A stretch of 64,000 nucleotides of DNA from Rhizophagus sp. LPA8_4_AMF (GCA_021464525.1 JADRCO010000017.1:1-64000), one strand, 5' to 3'. Shown: positions 37,801-51,545, counted from the stretch's first letter. Translations and numbers: made by a program. Notes: generated by a model not told the origin, from the sequence alone.

Positions 37801-38120
37801 ATGCAAAGATTATGCATGCAAAGATTATGCATGCAAGGAAGCATAAAATATATTTTAATGAAATCTAATTTATGTTTTATAATTTTTAGTTTATTATTTA
37901 TATGATTAATGTAACAGAAGATAAAACTTCACCAGATCAACTTCGACAATCATTTAAAATTGTTGCAGGGGATAAACCTTTTGTTACTGAATTAGATTTA
38001 AAAAGATCTTTATTGCCAGAAAGCGTTGTATCATATTTAAAAGAAACTATGCCATCTAGTCAAGGCGTGAATGATGGATATGATTATTCTAAATATCTAG
38101 ATCAAGTTTTTAAGCGTTAA
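34873..38120 (+). CDS. alpha-actinin (CH-CH, spectrin repeats, EF-hand domain)
   Basis: Actin cross-linker of septation rings and actin bundles (Ain1-type in fungi). At least a dozen exons. The first (34873-~34919) gives [16 protein letters not shown], then [20 protein letters not shown] and the rest of CH1 ([40 protein letters not shown]). CH2 has [40 protein letters not shown] and [17 protein letters not shown]. About 210 residues follow, enough for two spectrin repeats, against four in animal muscle forms. The end has EF-hand-like sequence [20 protein letters not shown] and [20 protein letters not shown], then [12 protein letters not shown]. The calcium loops look degenerate (Thr at positions 5 and 7 of the first), so calcium binding may be weak or lost. 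The start is fixed by the conserved K-W splice junction. Confidence 0.93.
37801..37840. repeat. short tandem repeat in an alpha-actinin intron
   Basis: Two exact 15-bp copies of ATGCAAAGATTATGC followed by a partial third copy (ATGCAAGGAA), all inside the intron before the last exon of the alpha-actinin gene. Likely a replication-slippage product. Confidence 0.85.
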
Positions 38121-38196
38121 AATTATACATTATTCTTTTTTTTATATTAAATTGAAAACAAATATTTATTTAATTAATCTTTTTTTTTCTATTATT

Positions 38197-39236
38197 TTAT
38201 TTTGTTTTCTTGTTCGAAAGTAACGATTTTGATTCATATTTTGAATTATTATCACCCTTAGATTTATCTTTCTTTTCTTCGTAAAGGGTATCACCTTCTT
38301 TATTTATATTCTCACTTTTATTCGAGGCAACAGCCAACTTACGAGCTTTTCTTTTTTTCGAAGCTTCAATAATTTTTCTAATAAAAGGAAAGGAAATTTA
38401 TTATTAAAAATCAACGCAACAATAGATAATTAGATACATACTTTTTATGTCTCATTTTCTTAATGTCATAAGTAGATCTTGTGTCTATAGTTTTACGTTC
38501 TATAGGTTTCTTACGTAATCGTTTTTTAGATTCCTTTGAAGGATTTTTTAATTGAAGCATCCAATCAGGTACTTCACAACCTGATTCTTTCATTACATTA
38601 ACAATACTATTATAAGATATGATATATCTCCATTAGAAACTATTAATAAAATACAATTTAAAAATTAACCTTTAAAATGTTTTTACCTTTTTAGATAAGG
38701 AGCATCATCCTTTGTATAATAAGTAACAGCTTCACCACTTCTACCAGCTCTACCAGTTCTACCAATTCTATGAATATAACTTTGTACAGATTGTGGAAAA
38801 TCGTAATTTATAACTAAATTAACACCTTTAAAATCCATACCACGAGCCATTAATTCTGTAGCTATTAATACCCAAATTTTTCCTTGTCTAAGATTTAATA
38901 CAATTGAATCTCTCTACAACAAAATAAAATTTCGTTACAAAACTTCATGTCAATAAAAAGTTGAGAAATACATTAAACTACCTGAGCTTTTGTCCTTTCA
39001 GAATGTATAACATCTACATTAATACCATCATAAATTAATTCATGAAATAATTCTTTTGCTCGTTCAATTGATTGCACAAAAATTAATACTGGTGGTTTAA
39101 ATCCTTCTTGTATTAATTGTCGAACAGCAATTAATTTTCCCTCTTCCTGTCCTACATATAGAAGTTTTTGTTTTATTGTTTCTGTTGCAGCATTTCTACA
39201 GTTGAAAAAAAAAATTAATTGGTATAAAACCAAAAA

Positions 39237-39267
<31 letters not shown>

Positions 39268-40836
39268 TTTACTTTAGGCCTATTACAACTCTAATTGGAT
39301 CTTTCATAAAATCATTTGCTAATATTTCAACACTTGAAGGAAATGTTGCACTAAATAAGGCTTTTTGTAATTTAACATTAGAACATGCCGCAAATATTTC
39401 ATCCGTTTGTTCTAAAAAACCTAATTCAAGTAGTTTATCTGCTTCATCTAAAATCAAATGACGTACACTATATGATAAATTACAATATAAATTAAAATAC
39501 TAATAAAAGAAAGTAAACCATTATTGTAAGTAATCCTACTTTTTTAATTCAATGATTTCTTGTTGAATTGCATAAACTAAGCGAAGTGGCGTACTAATCA
39601 AAATATCTTATTAATCAAATTTGATCAGTTAAAAATAACCAATTGAATAAAAACATTCACAAATAAAATACTCAAGATAAGGCATACCAAATTTTTCCCT
39701 AAGGTGAGGAGTTTGTGCTTGTGTAGCTGCAGTCGCTTTTGTTAACATGCATACCTTAAATTTTTTACCAACAGCCATTTTTTTGAATTCTCTATATATC
39801 TAATCAAATTAAGATGAATTATTAAAAAAATTTTAAACCTAAAAGTAAAATTGGGTTAAAAAAAACCTGTTGTGCCAATTCTCTTGTTGGAGAGATAATT
39901 AATGCACGATAACCTATTTTTTCTGGACCTTTCAAATCATGTAATATAGGTATAATATAAGCCAACGTTTTACCTGACCCGGTAGGTGCCATAGCCATTA
40001 AATCACGTCCCTTCAACATTCATTAAGAAATTGTATTAAGTTAGATATGTCTAAAGAAAATTAAAAAGCAAAAAATCCCAAAGGAATCAGTTCATACATG
40101 GATCATAATTGGGATGGCTTGCATTTGAATTGGCGTTGGCTTTTCATATGCGGAGTTTTTTAAATTCTTACAAATATATGGTTGAAAATTATATTTTGAT
40201 TCAAGGTCATCAAATGAGCTAAATGGATTTGGAATATCTGTTCCGTAAATGTGAATTCGATGTTGTTTGCGAAATGACTTAACCTATAAAAAATGAAGGA
40301 CATCAATCAAATATAATAAGAAAAGAAAAACCATTACTAATAAAAAATTAAAAATAGTGAGTACATCATCCATAGAATTAAGATCTTTAGCTAAGGGTTC
40401 TTCTTCAACTTGATCGCCTTCGTCTTCATTTCCATCATTGTAACAATTGATACTTTTTTCTCCTTTTGAAAAGAAAAACCAGTTTAACTCAGATTAATCT
40501 CAAAATATATTCGAATTAGATATTAACAACCTTCTTGATCTTTTTCTACATCTTTATTGATTTTCTTGTCATTAGTTACACCTAATGTCTCATCTATAGC
40601 ACTTTTACTATTATGAAAGAAGTTAATTTCTTGCATGATGTCCATTTGAGTATCTGAGGTATCATTAGTTTTCCTTAATTTATTCGATGGCTATAATCAA
40701 AATTGAATATTAATATAGTACACGTATATACATTAATGTCAAATTAACATAAAAATACCTCAAACAGTGAAATGTCATCAGTAAATCGTTTTTTATTGAA
40801 TCTTGCACCACTGCCCAGTACTTTAAACAAATCCAT
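38197..40836 (-). CDS. ROK1: DEAD-box ATP-dependent RNA helicase Rok1/DDX52
   Basis: Helicase for early 40S ribosome assembly. About ten exons. The start [18 protein letters not shown] is the typical Rok1/DDX52 opening. After an acidic stretch comes [20 protein letters not shown], another family hallmark. The helicase core then follows: [12 protein letters not shown] (Q motif), [15 protein letters not shown] (motif I), [10 protein letters not shown] (Ia), [12 protein letters not shown] (II), [13 protein letters not shown] (III), [16 protein letters not shown] and [12 protein letters not shown]. The last core parts are [20 protein letters not shown] and [20 protein letters not shown] (VI). The Lys-rich tail ends LLSNKKTK. 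All motifs are present, so it should be active. A 30-base A-run sits in the intron near 39241-39270. Confidence 0.95.
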
Positions 40837-41927
40837 TATGAAATTGGGTTGGGAATTCTAGGGACAAAAGGCCTAATTTTTTGATAACTGATATCGAAAT
40901 ATTAGTATATATATATTTATGAATTCTGATTGGCTACAAGGGCGATCATATCACCCCACATTTTTTTATCAGAATCAAGCACTGGAAAAAGTCACAACAC
41001 CGAGTCCCTATAGTTGATAATAAGAGTTTCTTTGATGATTAAATATTTTTTTTTGTCATAATATTTTTATTATAAATATATATATATACATACATACATA
41101 ATGATGATTAAAGAGCGACACAATTTTTTCTTTGTGTATTTTTAACATATCAGGAAGAATATAATAATTGGTAGAAATAAGAAAAAGTTTGATACTGAAA
41201 TTACACTAAAAAAAGTGACTCAATATTAGAAATTAGAATAAATTAGAATCTTCATAGTTATTGACACATATGAACATGATTGAAATGATTAATTTTTTGC
41301 ATGTTTAAAGTATAGTATTGTACCCTATTCATAAACTTACTAATATTACTGAAAATGTATATATGTTCTTAGTAGAAATTATGCCGAAAATAAGAACTAG
41401 TTTCATACATATTATCTATTAAAGAAAGTTTTTGCAGGTTTTGTGGAATTTGTATTATACCCGGGTAAACGTTTAAGGTAATTATGATCGTTTTGTCATA
41501 TTTTATTATTTTCATTGAAATTTGGCACATAGTCATTGCAATAAGGGAGAAAACTTGGAGAAAACGTCTAGAGCCCTTTTTTTTACATATTCCATTCCTA
41601 TAACTATGCAAATAATTTGTTAACTATATTACTCCAACTAACAATTCCCACACGTCTTCCAAAAGATCTATTGCAGCAAAAATTAGCAGGGGTAAAAGAT
41701 TGTACATGATTACTAAAATTTTTAATGAAATAAGAAATTACACATTACTAAGTTAAAAATAAGTGGTTTTTTTTTAAAAAAAAAGGAAGAAATTTAGAGT
41801 TTAGTTATAATAAAAATCCTAATAAATACTTTTCACTAAAATAAATAACACAGTATATTAAATGAAATAGCCAAGAAATAATAGAATCTAACATTATTGT
41901 AAAAGCTCTATTAATTTATTTTAATTC
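40837..41927. other. intergenic between ROK1 and RNF121
   Basis: Both flanking genes are on the minus strand, so this holds the ROK1 promoter and RNF121 3' end. A small (TA)/(CATA) microsatellite lies near 41078-41103. An open frame at 41369-41611 has no recognisable features. Nothing else was found. Confidence 0.5.
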
Positions 41928-43704
41928 CTATTCTAAACCAAATAAAGTATAAGCTAATTGTACAACTGCAAAAATTACCTAAAAAACATTGTTGGTTAGT
42001 TATGTTTCACCGAAACATTTTGCGAAAATCGAGCAACAAATAAAATTGAACTTACAGGTTGCCAAACAACTAAATATCTTACACCATCAAGCAAACTAAG
42101 ATAAAGTTGTTGTTGAGTATCCCATCTATAATAAATTGAATATACATATTAGAATTAATATAGAGTTGCGAGCAATATTTACTAAAATATTATAAAAACG
42201 TACGGATTTGTTTTAAATTCCTTTAAATCGACTTTTTCCTTACTATAAATTATTTAAATCATTTTATTAGTTACATAATATACATATATACATATATAAA
42301 ATTATATATTTACCAATAAGGACAAATATCCTTTTTTCCTATTAAGCACCAACCACGTATACAATCATCATGAAAAACATGTTTACAAGCTAATTGAAAT
42401 ACATGATTTTGGTCGACTTTTTCATTGTCATTTGTTGTATTACTTCTAGAAGCTGCAACTCCGCATATCGCACATATATCTGCTCTTAAATGTTTTCTTG
42501 GGAATCCATCTTTATTATAATATCCAAGTGTTGATGCCATTCTATCTGTACATATTTCCACAAAATCTCTACTTAACACTCTATAGTAAAATAAATTTAA
42601 TTCGTTAGAAAATAATGCCTTTTTTGGCTTTTTAGAGAAATAAAAAATAAACATACCCGAAATATAAACCATAACATAAAAGTATTGCCCCTAATTCAAA
42701 TCCATCTGTACCCGAATAAAATAATTGTACAAACCCGAAAAAGTACAACATAATAATAGTATATCCAGTTATACCAACTGCATACGATACTTTATATACA
42801 ACCGAAAACCATTTATAGACAAGCCTAAAAGAAAAAATTATTGAAATAATTATAAATATAAGAATATTGATAATATATATGTATATACTGATGTAAATTT
42901 ATTAAATAGTTATAAATCAGCTATCAATCAGAGCATATACTGATTTATAATTATTCGACCAGTGTTATTGCTTATTCTGCAAGTTTACTTAAAGTGTCAA
43001 AGATAGTGTTAAATGTTATTTTTGACTTATTTAAATAAATCTTTGTTTCCATTAAATTTAATTCTGGCCTATAGTGAACTCCATATATAATCACAGCATA
43101 TATTAAAATTATTTTGTAGTGAATACCTTGGTGTCTGATGATCCAACGGTTTCCTTGATGCCAAATATAACACTATATAAAATGTATGTTAACCAAATGA
43201 ATATCTCAATCTACCTTACAAGGAATAAAATGTTCTCACCCCATGAATTAGCAATTGAATATAAAACCCAAATTGATAGAAATCTCCAAAAATGTGCTTG
43301 AAGTCCAAAGAAATACATCGGTATTAGCCTAAATCAAATAATAAAAAAAATGGCTCAATAATTCCTAACGGAAGAACGAGCAAAATAATCACCAGTTACT
43401 AACCATAAACCAACCAAAGTAACTGCTTGAAAAGATCGGTAATGTTTTGATTTCCAATAAAGTATTAAGAATTGAAAACCAAATAAAGCAGCTAAAAGTA
43501 TAAGTGCCATAGTACCATGTTGTTTTTCGAAATCATTATTCGGACTTGAAATAGATCCTTCAGTAGGGCTAAAGGCAAAACAAAATAAATTTACAGATTT
43601 TAGTATAAAAGAAACATAGTTGGAACATACTTATTGTACTGTGGTTCAGTTTGGTTTTCAGCTGAACTTGTTATATTTAATATGTTTGTTGTTTCTTCTG
43701 ACAT
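41928..43704 (-). CDS. RNF121-type membrane RING E3 ligase
   Basis: Predicted multi-pass ER/Golgi RING ubiquitin ligase (animal RNF121/RNF175). About seven exons. The N-terminus starts MSEETTNILNITSSAENQTE, then a first membrane segment GTMALILLAALFGFQFLILY, further hydrophobic helices (LIPMYFFGLQAHFWRFLSIW, VSYAVGITGYTIIMLYFFGF, GFELGAILLCYGLYF) and the family signature RVLSRDFVEICTDRMASTLG. The RING begins CAICGVAAS, continues LACKHVFHDDCIRGWCLIGK and ends CPYCKEKVDLKEF. It closes with LDGVRYLVVWQPVIFAVVQL and LFGLE, the same ending as the animal protein. An intron of ~300 bp splits the middle membrane region. Function (ER quality control or glycoprotein trafficking) is inferred from the animal family. 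Confidence 0.9.
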
Positions 43705-43959
43705 GACTGATATATTTATTTATATCCGAGATGAAAGTGAAGATTATTTAAAAAAAGGGGTTATTTATATACCGGTTTTTTTTAGTAAAGTGGCAAAATT
43801 TTAGAGGAATTAATGAACTTGTGACACCATGCACACTAAAAAGAAATTTCTAATTATATGATGCACATTCTTCACCGAAGAATAAAATTATTTAAAGTTT
43901 AAGTTCTTTGCAGTTAAATCCATTTTATAAACAATCGTCTCCAGAAAGAACAAGCGAAC

Positions 43960-44321
43960 ATGTCATTATTTTCATTATTTGGACCTAAGTATCCAGCTCA
44001 AATTGCAAAACCTATGTCTCATTTCATCGTTGCTGCAAGTATTGTATGGTTCGCTTTGAACAAAGTTGAAAATTCAATGCAATCAAGTAAGATATAATTT
44101 TTTAATTTAATTAACTTACAGAAGAATGTGTTTAACTTAGGAATTATGTTTATCACAGATCCTCCCTATGATACTGATCCTCGTAATCCTAAAGGTATTT
44201 ATGACAGAAATGATAATTGTTATTTCCAATTTTTCCAATTTACGAATTTGTTACATTTTATCGTTGTTTTATTCGATTTTTTTTAGCTTTATTGAATAAG
44301 CAGCTTAAAGAACATCATTAA
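43960..44321 (+). CDS. ATP18: mitochondrial ATP synthase subunit J (Atp18-like)
   Basis: Small single-pass subunit of the F1Fo-ATP synthase membrane stalk, important for dimer assembly. Three exons: 43960-~44088, ~44160-44194 and ~44287-44321. The ~63-residue product is MSLFSLFGPKYPAQIAKPMS, a membrane helix HFIVAASIVWFALNKVENSM, then YDTDPRNPKALLNKQLKEHH. The DPRNP motif after the helix is a feature of fungal subunit j. Too short and too split for routine open-frame calling. The reading frame across introns is supported by the conserved motif and natural stop. Divergent to RNF121. Confidence 0.8.
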
Positions 44322-44456
44322 ATAATGATAAGGTCATTATGCTGCATTTTATTAAAGTATCTACAATTTCAATTAATAAAAATGAGATTTTTTGGCTAAT
44401 ATTTTCATAGAAACATTTCATTTATAAATTTTGAAATCCAAACAAATCACGATAAT

Positions 44457-45932
44457 TTATTCTAAACCAAGAATGTACTTTGCAGCAATTATTCCTTGAA
44501 CTACAATCTGTTTATCATATTTTATCCAATCAAAATTAATCCTTTCAGTGTAATGAAATCCTTCAGTACCTTTTACATAGGCAAAATTAATGAAAGGTAC
44601 CGGACAATCACTAAATAATTTACCACAACGCATACCTATGGGGGTTTTTTCTAGACTATTTTCGTATTCGCTTACTTGTAAGCAATAAATACGATTTTGG
44701 TATATACCAAAACCTGTAATTTTCATTGTCACGATAGCTCCTCTTCCTTCACAATGTAATTTTAACCATTCGTTACTTACATTTTTTTTAATAAGAACGT
44801 ATGGTCCGTCAAAAACCCATTCACCATTAACATTGGGAGGAGGGTATATTCTTTTCAATTTATCAATCACTTGTTGATCAAAAAATATTCCCGCGTATTG
44901 AATTTTTCTGACAATTCCAATTTTTCCCAAATGAATTTGTGCGGATCTATAATTATGATCTTTTATCATTTCCATTACAATCTCATATTCTCTAAAGGGT
45001 TCTAAATAAATCCTTGGAAGAAAAACTTTATAAACAATTCCTTCCTTAATCTTTCTAAAAGATTTCAATTTTTCAAGATATGTTTCGAAAGCTTTAGAAT
45101 GATTAGGACGATCTTCCCATACATTGATTGAAATTGGAGGAGGATGATGTGATATCAAATCTTTAATAAAATTCATCTTGAATTCTTTTGTTTTCAATTT
45201 CTGCGTTCCTGTAATTGTTTGATTCATAATAAGTTCTTCATACATATCCCTTCCTATCTTTTCAATGATATTAGTTTTGTAATATTTTTGCCAATCAATA
45301 ATATTATTAGTTGGTTTAAATCCCATTACATCAAAACGCATTCCTTTTCTCTCAACCATGTTTGTGATCAATTCGTGAAATTCATCATAATTACGGCCAG
45401 TCAATAGAACTGTTAAAGTATTTTCATCTCTCATTGAGCGTTTAACAATATTAACAAGTTTATTATTCCACCTATTTTCCAATCCATTTTGTATCTCCTG
45501 AAGTCCAAAGCTAAGTGACCTTCTGTCTTGATACCACCCCTTGAAGATAATATTTTCATTCTTCAAAAGGCCTACCAATCGACCTTCCCATATGGCAGGG
45601 TTTGGTTCTGGCGAAGAGAACAGAGTCCCATCAAAGTCAAAAATATTTATTACCAAAGGAGTTTGTTCCGGTTGTATATTTAGAGTTGTGTCATTATTTT
45701 GAACGTTGTATGTGTTTTCTAGCTCCGGAAACTCGACAATCTTGCCTTCAGGCGCTGTCAAAGTTTTGAACAATGCATTTGTCAATAAATTTATTTCATT
45801 TGACGTGTCCATTTGAATTGGAGAACGAATGATTGTTGGTGTGAAGTTATTGATTTTAAAAAGTTTATCAGTATGTAAACAAAATTGCCATTTTTGTATA
45901 AATCTTGGGAAATAATTGCGTCTAATTACCAT
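44457..45932 (-). CDS. HAD-domain protein of the Swiss-Army-Knife RNA-repair type
   Basis: Single-exon gene for 491 residues. The HAD domain starts near residue 90 with VINIFDFDGTLFSSPEPNPA, which contains the DxD catalytic pair, then PAIWEGRLVGL, TVLLTGRNYDEFHELI (motif II Thr) and VWEDRPNHSKAFETYL (acidic motif with D). This arrangement is that of the HAD domain found in Swiss-Army-Knife RNA-repair proteins, so phosphatase action on RNA ends is a reasonable guess. The C-terminal ~190 residues (for example FGIYQNRIYCLQVSEYE, ending AAKYILGLE) form a second conserved-looking unit I cannot name. The first ~40 residues are Arg/Lys/Phe-rich and lack acidic residues except one Asp, like a mitochondrial presequence. 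A second possible start is the ATG before DTSNEINLL. Confidence 0.72.
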   Translation of the reverse strand: MVIRRNYFPRFIQKWQFCLHTDKLFKINNFTPTIIRSPIQMDTSNEINLLTNALFKTLTAPEGKIVEFPELENTYNVQNNDTTLNIQPEQTPLVINIFDFDGTLFSSPEPNPAIWEGRLVGLLKNENIIFKGWYQDRRSLSFGLQEIQNGLENRWNNKLVNIVKRSMRDENTLTVLLTGRNYDEFHELITNMVERKGMRFDVMGFKPTNNIIDWQKYYKTNIIEKIGRDMYEELIMNQTITGTQKLKTKEFKMNFIKDLISHHPPPISINVWEDRPNHSKAFETYLEKLKSFRKIKEGIVYKVFLPRIYLEPFREYEIVMEMIKDHNYRSAQIHLGKIGIVRKIQYAGIFFDQQVIDKLKRIYPPPNVNGEWVFDGPYVLIKKNVSNEWLKLHCEGRGAIVTMKITGFGIYQNRIYCLQVSEYENSLEKTPIGMRCGKLFSDCPVPFINFAYVKGTEGFHYTERINFDWIKYDKQIVVQGIIAAKYILGLE

Positions 45933-46151
45933 GCTTCATTTGTTTCATATATTCATGCACTTTGTGCATCAAAAAAGTTTAGCATTAAAGAAGAACCATA
46001 AAAATATAAGTATACACAGTTTTTTTATTAAATTTTTTTTTTCTAGTATGTAAATTATCGAAATATTATTCAAGACTTATAATTATAGAACTTTGTCAAA
46101 AGTTAAATGGATTAATAATGTTGATTATTTACTGTTTATATTTTTGCCTCC

Positions 46152-47411
46152 CTATTTTGTGAGATTTGATTTCTTTGATTTTTCAATTTTTAATTTCTTA
46201 TAATATTTTATTTGAACAGACTGTTCCCATTGTTCTTTATGTTTACGATATAGCATCATACAAGCTTGTGCATCCTCAACCTATAAAAATACAAAAAACT
46301 TATTACAAATTACATTGAAAAACAATATTCTTAAAAAAAATACGTACTGAGGAATGTTTTCCTGTTTGAATTGTCATTCCTAATTCTTCACTTGCAAGCC
46401 GCTTTAACGAAGGCGTTTTTCCTTTAGCAATTTTACGAAATGGTTCATATAATGAAGTATCACGTATCATTTTACGTGGATGATCTAACATTAACATTTT
46501 AAAATCATGTTGAAGAGCATGTCCAACTACTATTCTATCTTTAATTATATTATAAACTTCTTGTTGAACTTGTTTAAAATCGTGCGCTAACAATAATAAC
46601 AAAACTAATGAATATTTAAAAGAATTACATAATATGAAATCAATAGTTATAATTAAATAAACTTTACTTACAATTTATTAATAGTTTTGGTGTAATTCCA
46701 CTAATTTCAGTTCTAAAATCAGTAACTCTTTCTATGGGTCTTACATATTTATCCAATATTGTTACGCCATAATAATTTACTATTGTTACTCTTGCAAGAG
46801 CTGATTGAATTCCATCAGGTCCAACTCCAACCATTTCACAATCAATTGCTACATATTTTCCAATTCTATTAAATAAAATTATTTCATTAAAAATTTGGTC
46901 ATTATAAAATAAAAAAAAAAATTTATAAAGAAAATATATATACAAATAAGTTAATATAAATACTAACTTGGTTTTATTATTCGTAGAAGAAGCTTCGGAA
47001 ATCAATGAACTTTCTTTAGAAGAATATTCATTTGTTTTGCCAAGATCTCCTTTTTTAATAATATCGTCAAACCATATTTCGTCTATTTTATTCCTTTCTT
47101 TTGTTGTTCTTACTTGCGTTGCTGAAACTTTTGAACTACACAGTAGATTTCGTTAAAAAATGTTTTTTTCCTAAAAATAAGAATGTTTATTACAAGATAA
47201 TTACCTAGATTTTATACTTTTGTTAGACTTTTGTTCTGTTTCTTCATTACGTTTTCGTTTATATTTATTCTTTTTCTCAGATTCTTCCTTAGCAATTTTC
47301 TATTAAATAAATTCGAGTAAACGAAAATTTAAGCTCGACAAATAAAAAAAAAAATTTTTTACTTACCGTTTTGAGTTTTTGCCAATTTGAAGAAGGTAAA
47401 ATTGAAGTCAT
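46152..47411 (-). CDS. REX4: RNA exonuclease 4 (Rex4)
   Basis: DEDDh 3'-5' exonuclease involved in pre-rRNA (ITS1) processing. Six exons. It starts [15 protein letters not shown], followed by a Lys-rich nucleolar-type region ([13 protein letters not shown]). ExoI motif: [20 protein letters not shown]. Then [33 protein letters not shown], ExoII motif [27 protein letters not shown], and ExoIII across a splice junction, GKHSS joined to [19 protein letters not shown]. The catalytic Asp/Glu/Asp/Asp/His set is present. It ends KSKKSNLTK. Its length (about 280 residues) fits the family. Confidence 0.93.
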
Positions 47412-47795
47412 TATTATTGATAAACGAAATTTTTTTAAATTTTTCAATATATCTGATATTAAAAGATGATTCGAATTTGATTGGTCGATAATTATTGTTG
47501 TAAAAAAATTTTTTATTTTCAATTCTTACTAACACAATACAATACTACATACTGTTTAAAGTTACAAAAGACTATTGAAGTGTTATTAAAAATAATAAAA
47601 ATACATGCTACATATGTTATATATAAACTACTACATAATTAATGTAGATATAAATAAAATAAGCAACTAAAAAATAAATGTACATTCAAGTAAAAATAAA
47701 TACATAAAATTAAAAAATGATATTCAAAAATGAAGTATAAAAATGTTTGTTTTTGGTTGTCAAATCCATTAATGAATAATAATAATGTTTGCAAA
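47412..47795. other. intergenic between REX4 and the LIM gene
   Basis: Spacer on the minus-strand tandem LIM-REX4. It contains the LIM gene 3' end and the REX4 promoter. AT-rich, no other feature recognised. Confidence 0.5.
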
Positions 47796-48915
47796 TCAGG
47801 TAGCTGCACCTTCAGTAGTCAAAAATGCCGCACCATTACCATATCCGTAGCCCTAAAATTTAATAATTGATTATTAATGAAACCTCTCAAAAACAAAATT
47901 ACAAAAACACTAAAAGAAGAAAAAAAAAATAATACCTTTGGTCCAAACGCCTTAGAATAGCATGGTCTGCAATAAATCTTGCCTTCTCGGTCTGCTAAAT
48001 TAGAGGAACTTACAAGCTTATCGCAATTAACACAGCGCAGACATAATTTGTGATATTTAACACCAGCACCTAATGCCTGTAAAATAAAACGAATATAACG
48101 TATAAGAATGAGATTAAATAAGAAAGTATATATGATATCGTAAAATTTACCGATTCGGCTGCATAAACAGCTTTTGAACAGCGTGGGCATATATCATTGT
48201 TAGTTGGGAGAGTCCAAGTACGTTTGGAACTTTTAGGCGATTGAGATCTGAAAAATCCAGTTGATGCACTTATTGGTGATTTAGGTGGTGATTGAGATAA
48301 CTTATCCAAGATGGGTTCATTACTATTTGATTTCTCAATAGGTCTGTCTGTATTTAAGAAAGAAGCTCCCGAGCCATATCCATAACCTAAATTTAGCAAT
48401 TTAACAAATATTAAATAAATATAAATATAAATATGAATATAAATATATATAAATAAATAAACTTATGAATATAATTTTTTACCTTTTGGACCGAACCGAC
48501 GTATATGACAGGTTTTACAATAAGCCTATTGAAAATAACAAAACTTCTTTTTTAGAATTCTTAACATTTTATTAGAATTACGAAGGACGACTAACCTCTC
48601 CTTCATGTTCTGCAAGAGTGTAAGAATCCAAACGTTTTTTACAGTCCTAGAATAAATAAAAGGCAATTTTATTAGCAGTAAATTCTTTGAAAATAACATA
48701 AACATGGAACGTATATAAAAATGCTAAATCTTACAATGCAAGTTAGACACGCTTTGTGCCATGGACCATTTGGGCCGATAACCTTTTAAAAGAAACTTAT
48801 TAGCTAACCAAAATAGTTAAAATAACAAATTCGAAAACTTTACCTGTTCGGCCATATACACTGCCTTTTGGCAACGTGGACATAATGGAGTACCACCCCA
48901 ACGTGTAGAAGACAT
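47796..48915 (-). CDS. two-LIM-domain protein (CRP/CSRP-like)
   Basis: Zinc-binding adaptor, probably linked to actin, like animal cysteine-rich proteins. About seven exons, total near 215 residues. LIM1: CPRCQKAVYMAEQVIGPNGP, WHKACLTCIDCKKRLDSYT, EGEAYCKTCHIRRFGPKG. A Gly/Tyr motif (GYGYGSGASFL) follows each LIM domain, as in CRP proteins. A ~65-residue Ser/Pro-rich linker (SQSPPKSPISAS) leads to LIM2: CPRCSKAVYAAESALG, YHKLCLRCVNCDKLVSSSN, EGKIYCRPCYSKAFGPKG, and the end GYGYGNGAAFLTTEGAAT. All zinc ligands of both domains are visible. The internal duplication (LIM plus GYGYG) is clear. Confidence 0.92.
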
Positions 48916-49911
48916 TTTTTTTTGTTTTTTTAGAAAAAAAAATTTGCTATAAAGTTCGCTAAAATTATTATTAATTTCACGTTTATATTTGTACATAGGT
49001 CTTATATTAAATAATTCACAGATTTAAGGGGGAAGTTTTACACTTGCTTATGTAATTCACGTAATTGTCAATTTATTTTGTAGTTCCGGCAGAAAATACT
49101 GGCTAAAATTATGATTTATGAGTGTGATAAATTAAAAATACCTTGCAAGTTTTATAACGCTCGTAATAAAAAAAACTAATCTTTATATGGTGAATGAGCC
49201 CGGATTGCTACAATATTATTGATAGGAATAGATAAGGGATTTAAAGGACAAAGAATATATTGGTAAATCATTAAAAATATTCGTTTAAAATAAAAAAAAT
49301 CAATTTTGATTTGTATTTTAAATAAATAGTGAGCTGAATCTTTTAAAAGATTCTTAATCAACCATTCAAAATCATATTAAATTTTTCTATATCCTTTAGA
49401 TCTTTACTAAAAATAAGAAAACAAAACACTTTTCTGATAGCAAGAGTATAAAATAATGAGATAAAAAGAATATTTGTTGTAAATTTAAAGACTCGGCATA
49501 TAGGGTGGAAAATTTAACCAGGCATGCTAAATGAAAACAAACAACTCTATACAATTTGTAACTGGGAAGGAATTATTTATCTTTATTTATCAAACAAAAT
49601 TTTCAAAAATCTTATTCTAATTTAACTTCGGATGAATGTCAAATCAAACAACGGAATGAACATTAAATAGATTTTGGAAAATGAATCATTACCTAATTTA
49701 ACACTTTATTACAAAACCCAAGTCAACTCAAATCCTATTCGAATCAGTTGAAGCTTAATACAAAAGCTGCGAAGACTTCTCAACTGGATCATCAATTACC
49801 AAAACTGTGCACAATGCATTGCAACGTGATCAATCGGATATAGCCATTAGCCATATACCCAAAATTCTCAGCAAAATTGTTGGAATAAGCTAAATTTGTT
49901 ATTTTGCCATA
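48916..49911. promoter_or_regulatory. divergent intergenic region between LIM gene and ferrochelatase
   Basis: Nearly 1 kb between divergent starts. It is moderately AT-rich with no coding signal. The open frame at 49176-49361 on the minus strand has no family features. Both promoters should lie here. No clear binding-site cluster was recognised. Confidence 0.5.

Positions 49912-51545
<1,634 letters not shown>

Noticed and set aside
39241-39270. Long A-run near ROK1, considered as a retroposed poly(A) tail
   Set aside because: It sits inside a spliced intron with no adjacent retroposed sequence or target duplication.
41369-41611. Minus-strand open frame of 80 residues between ROK1 and RNF121
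   Set aside because: No conserved residues, no splice partners, composition typical of chance frames.
43119-43301. Plus-strand open frame of 60 residues
   Set aside because: It is the antisense shadow of RNF121 exons and an intron.
45219-45407. Plus-strand frame inside the HAD gene
   Set aside because: Antisense shadow of a long, motif-bearing single-exon gene.
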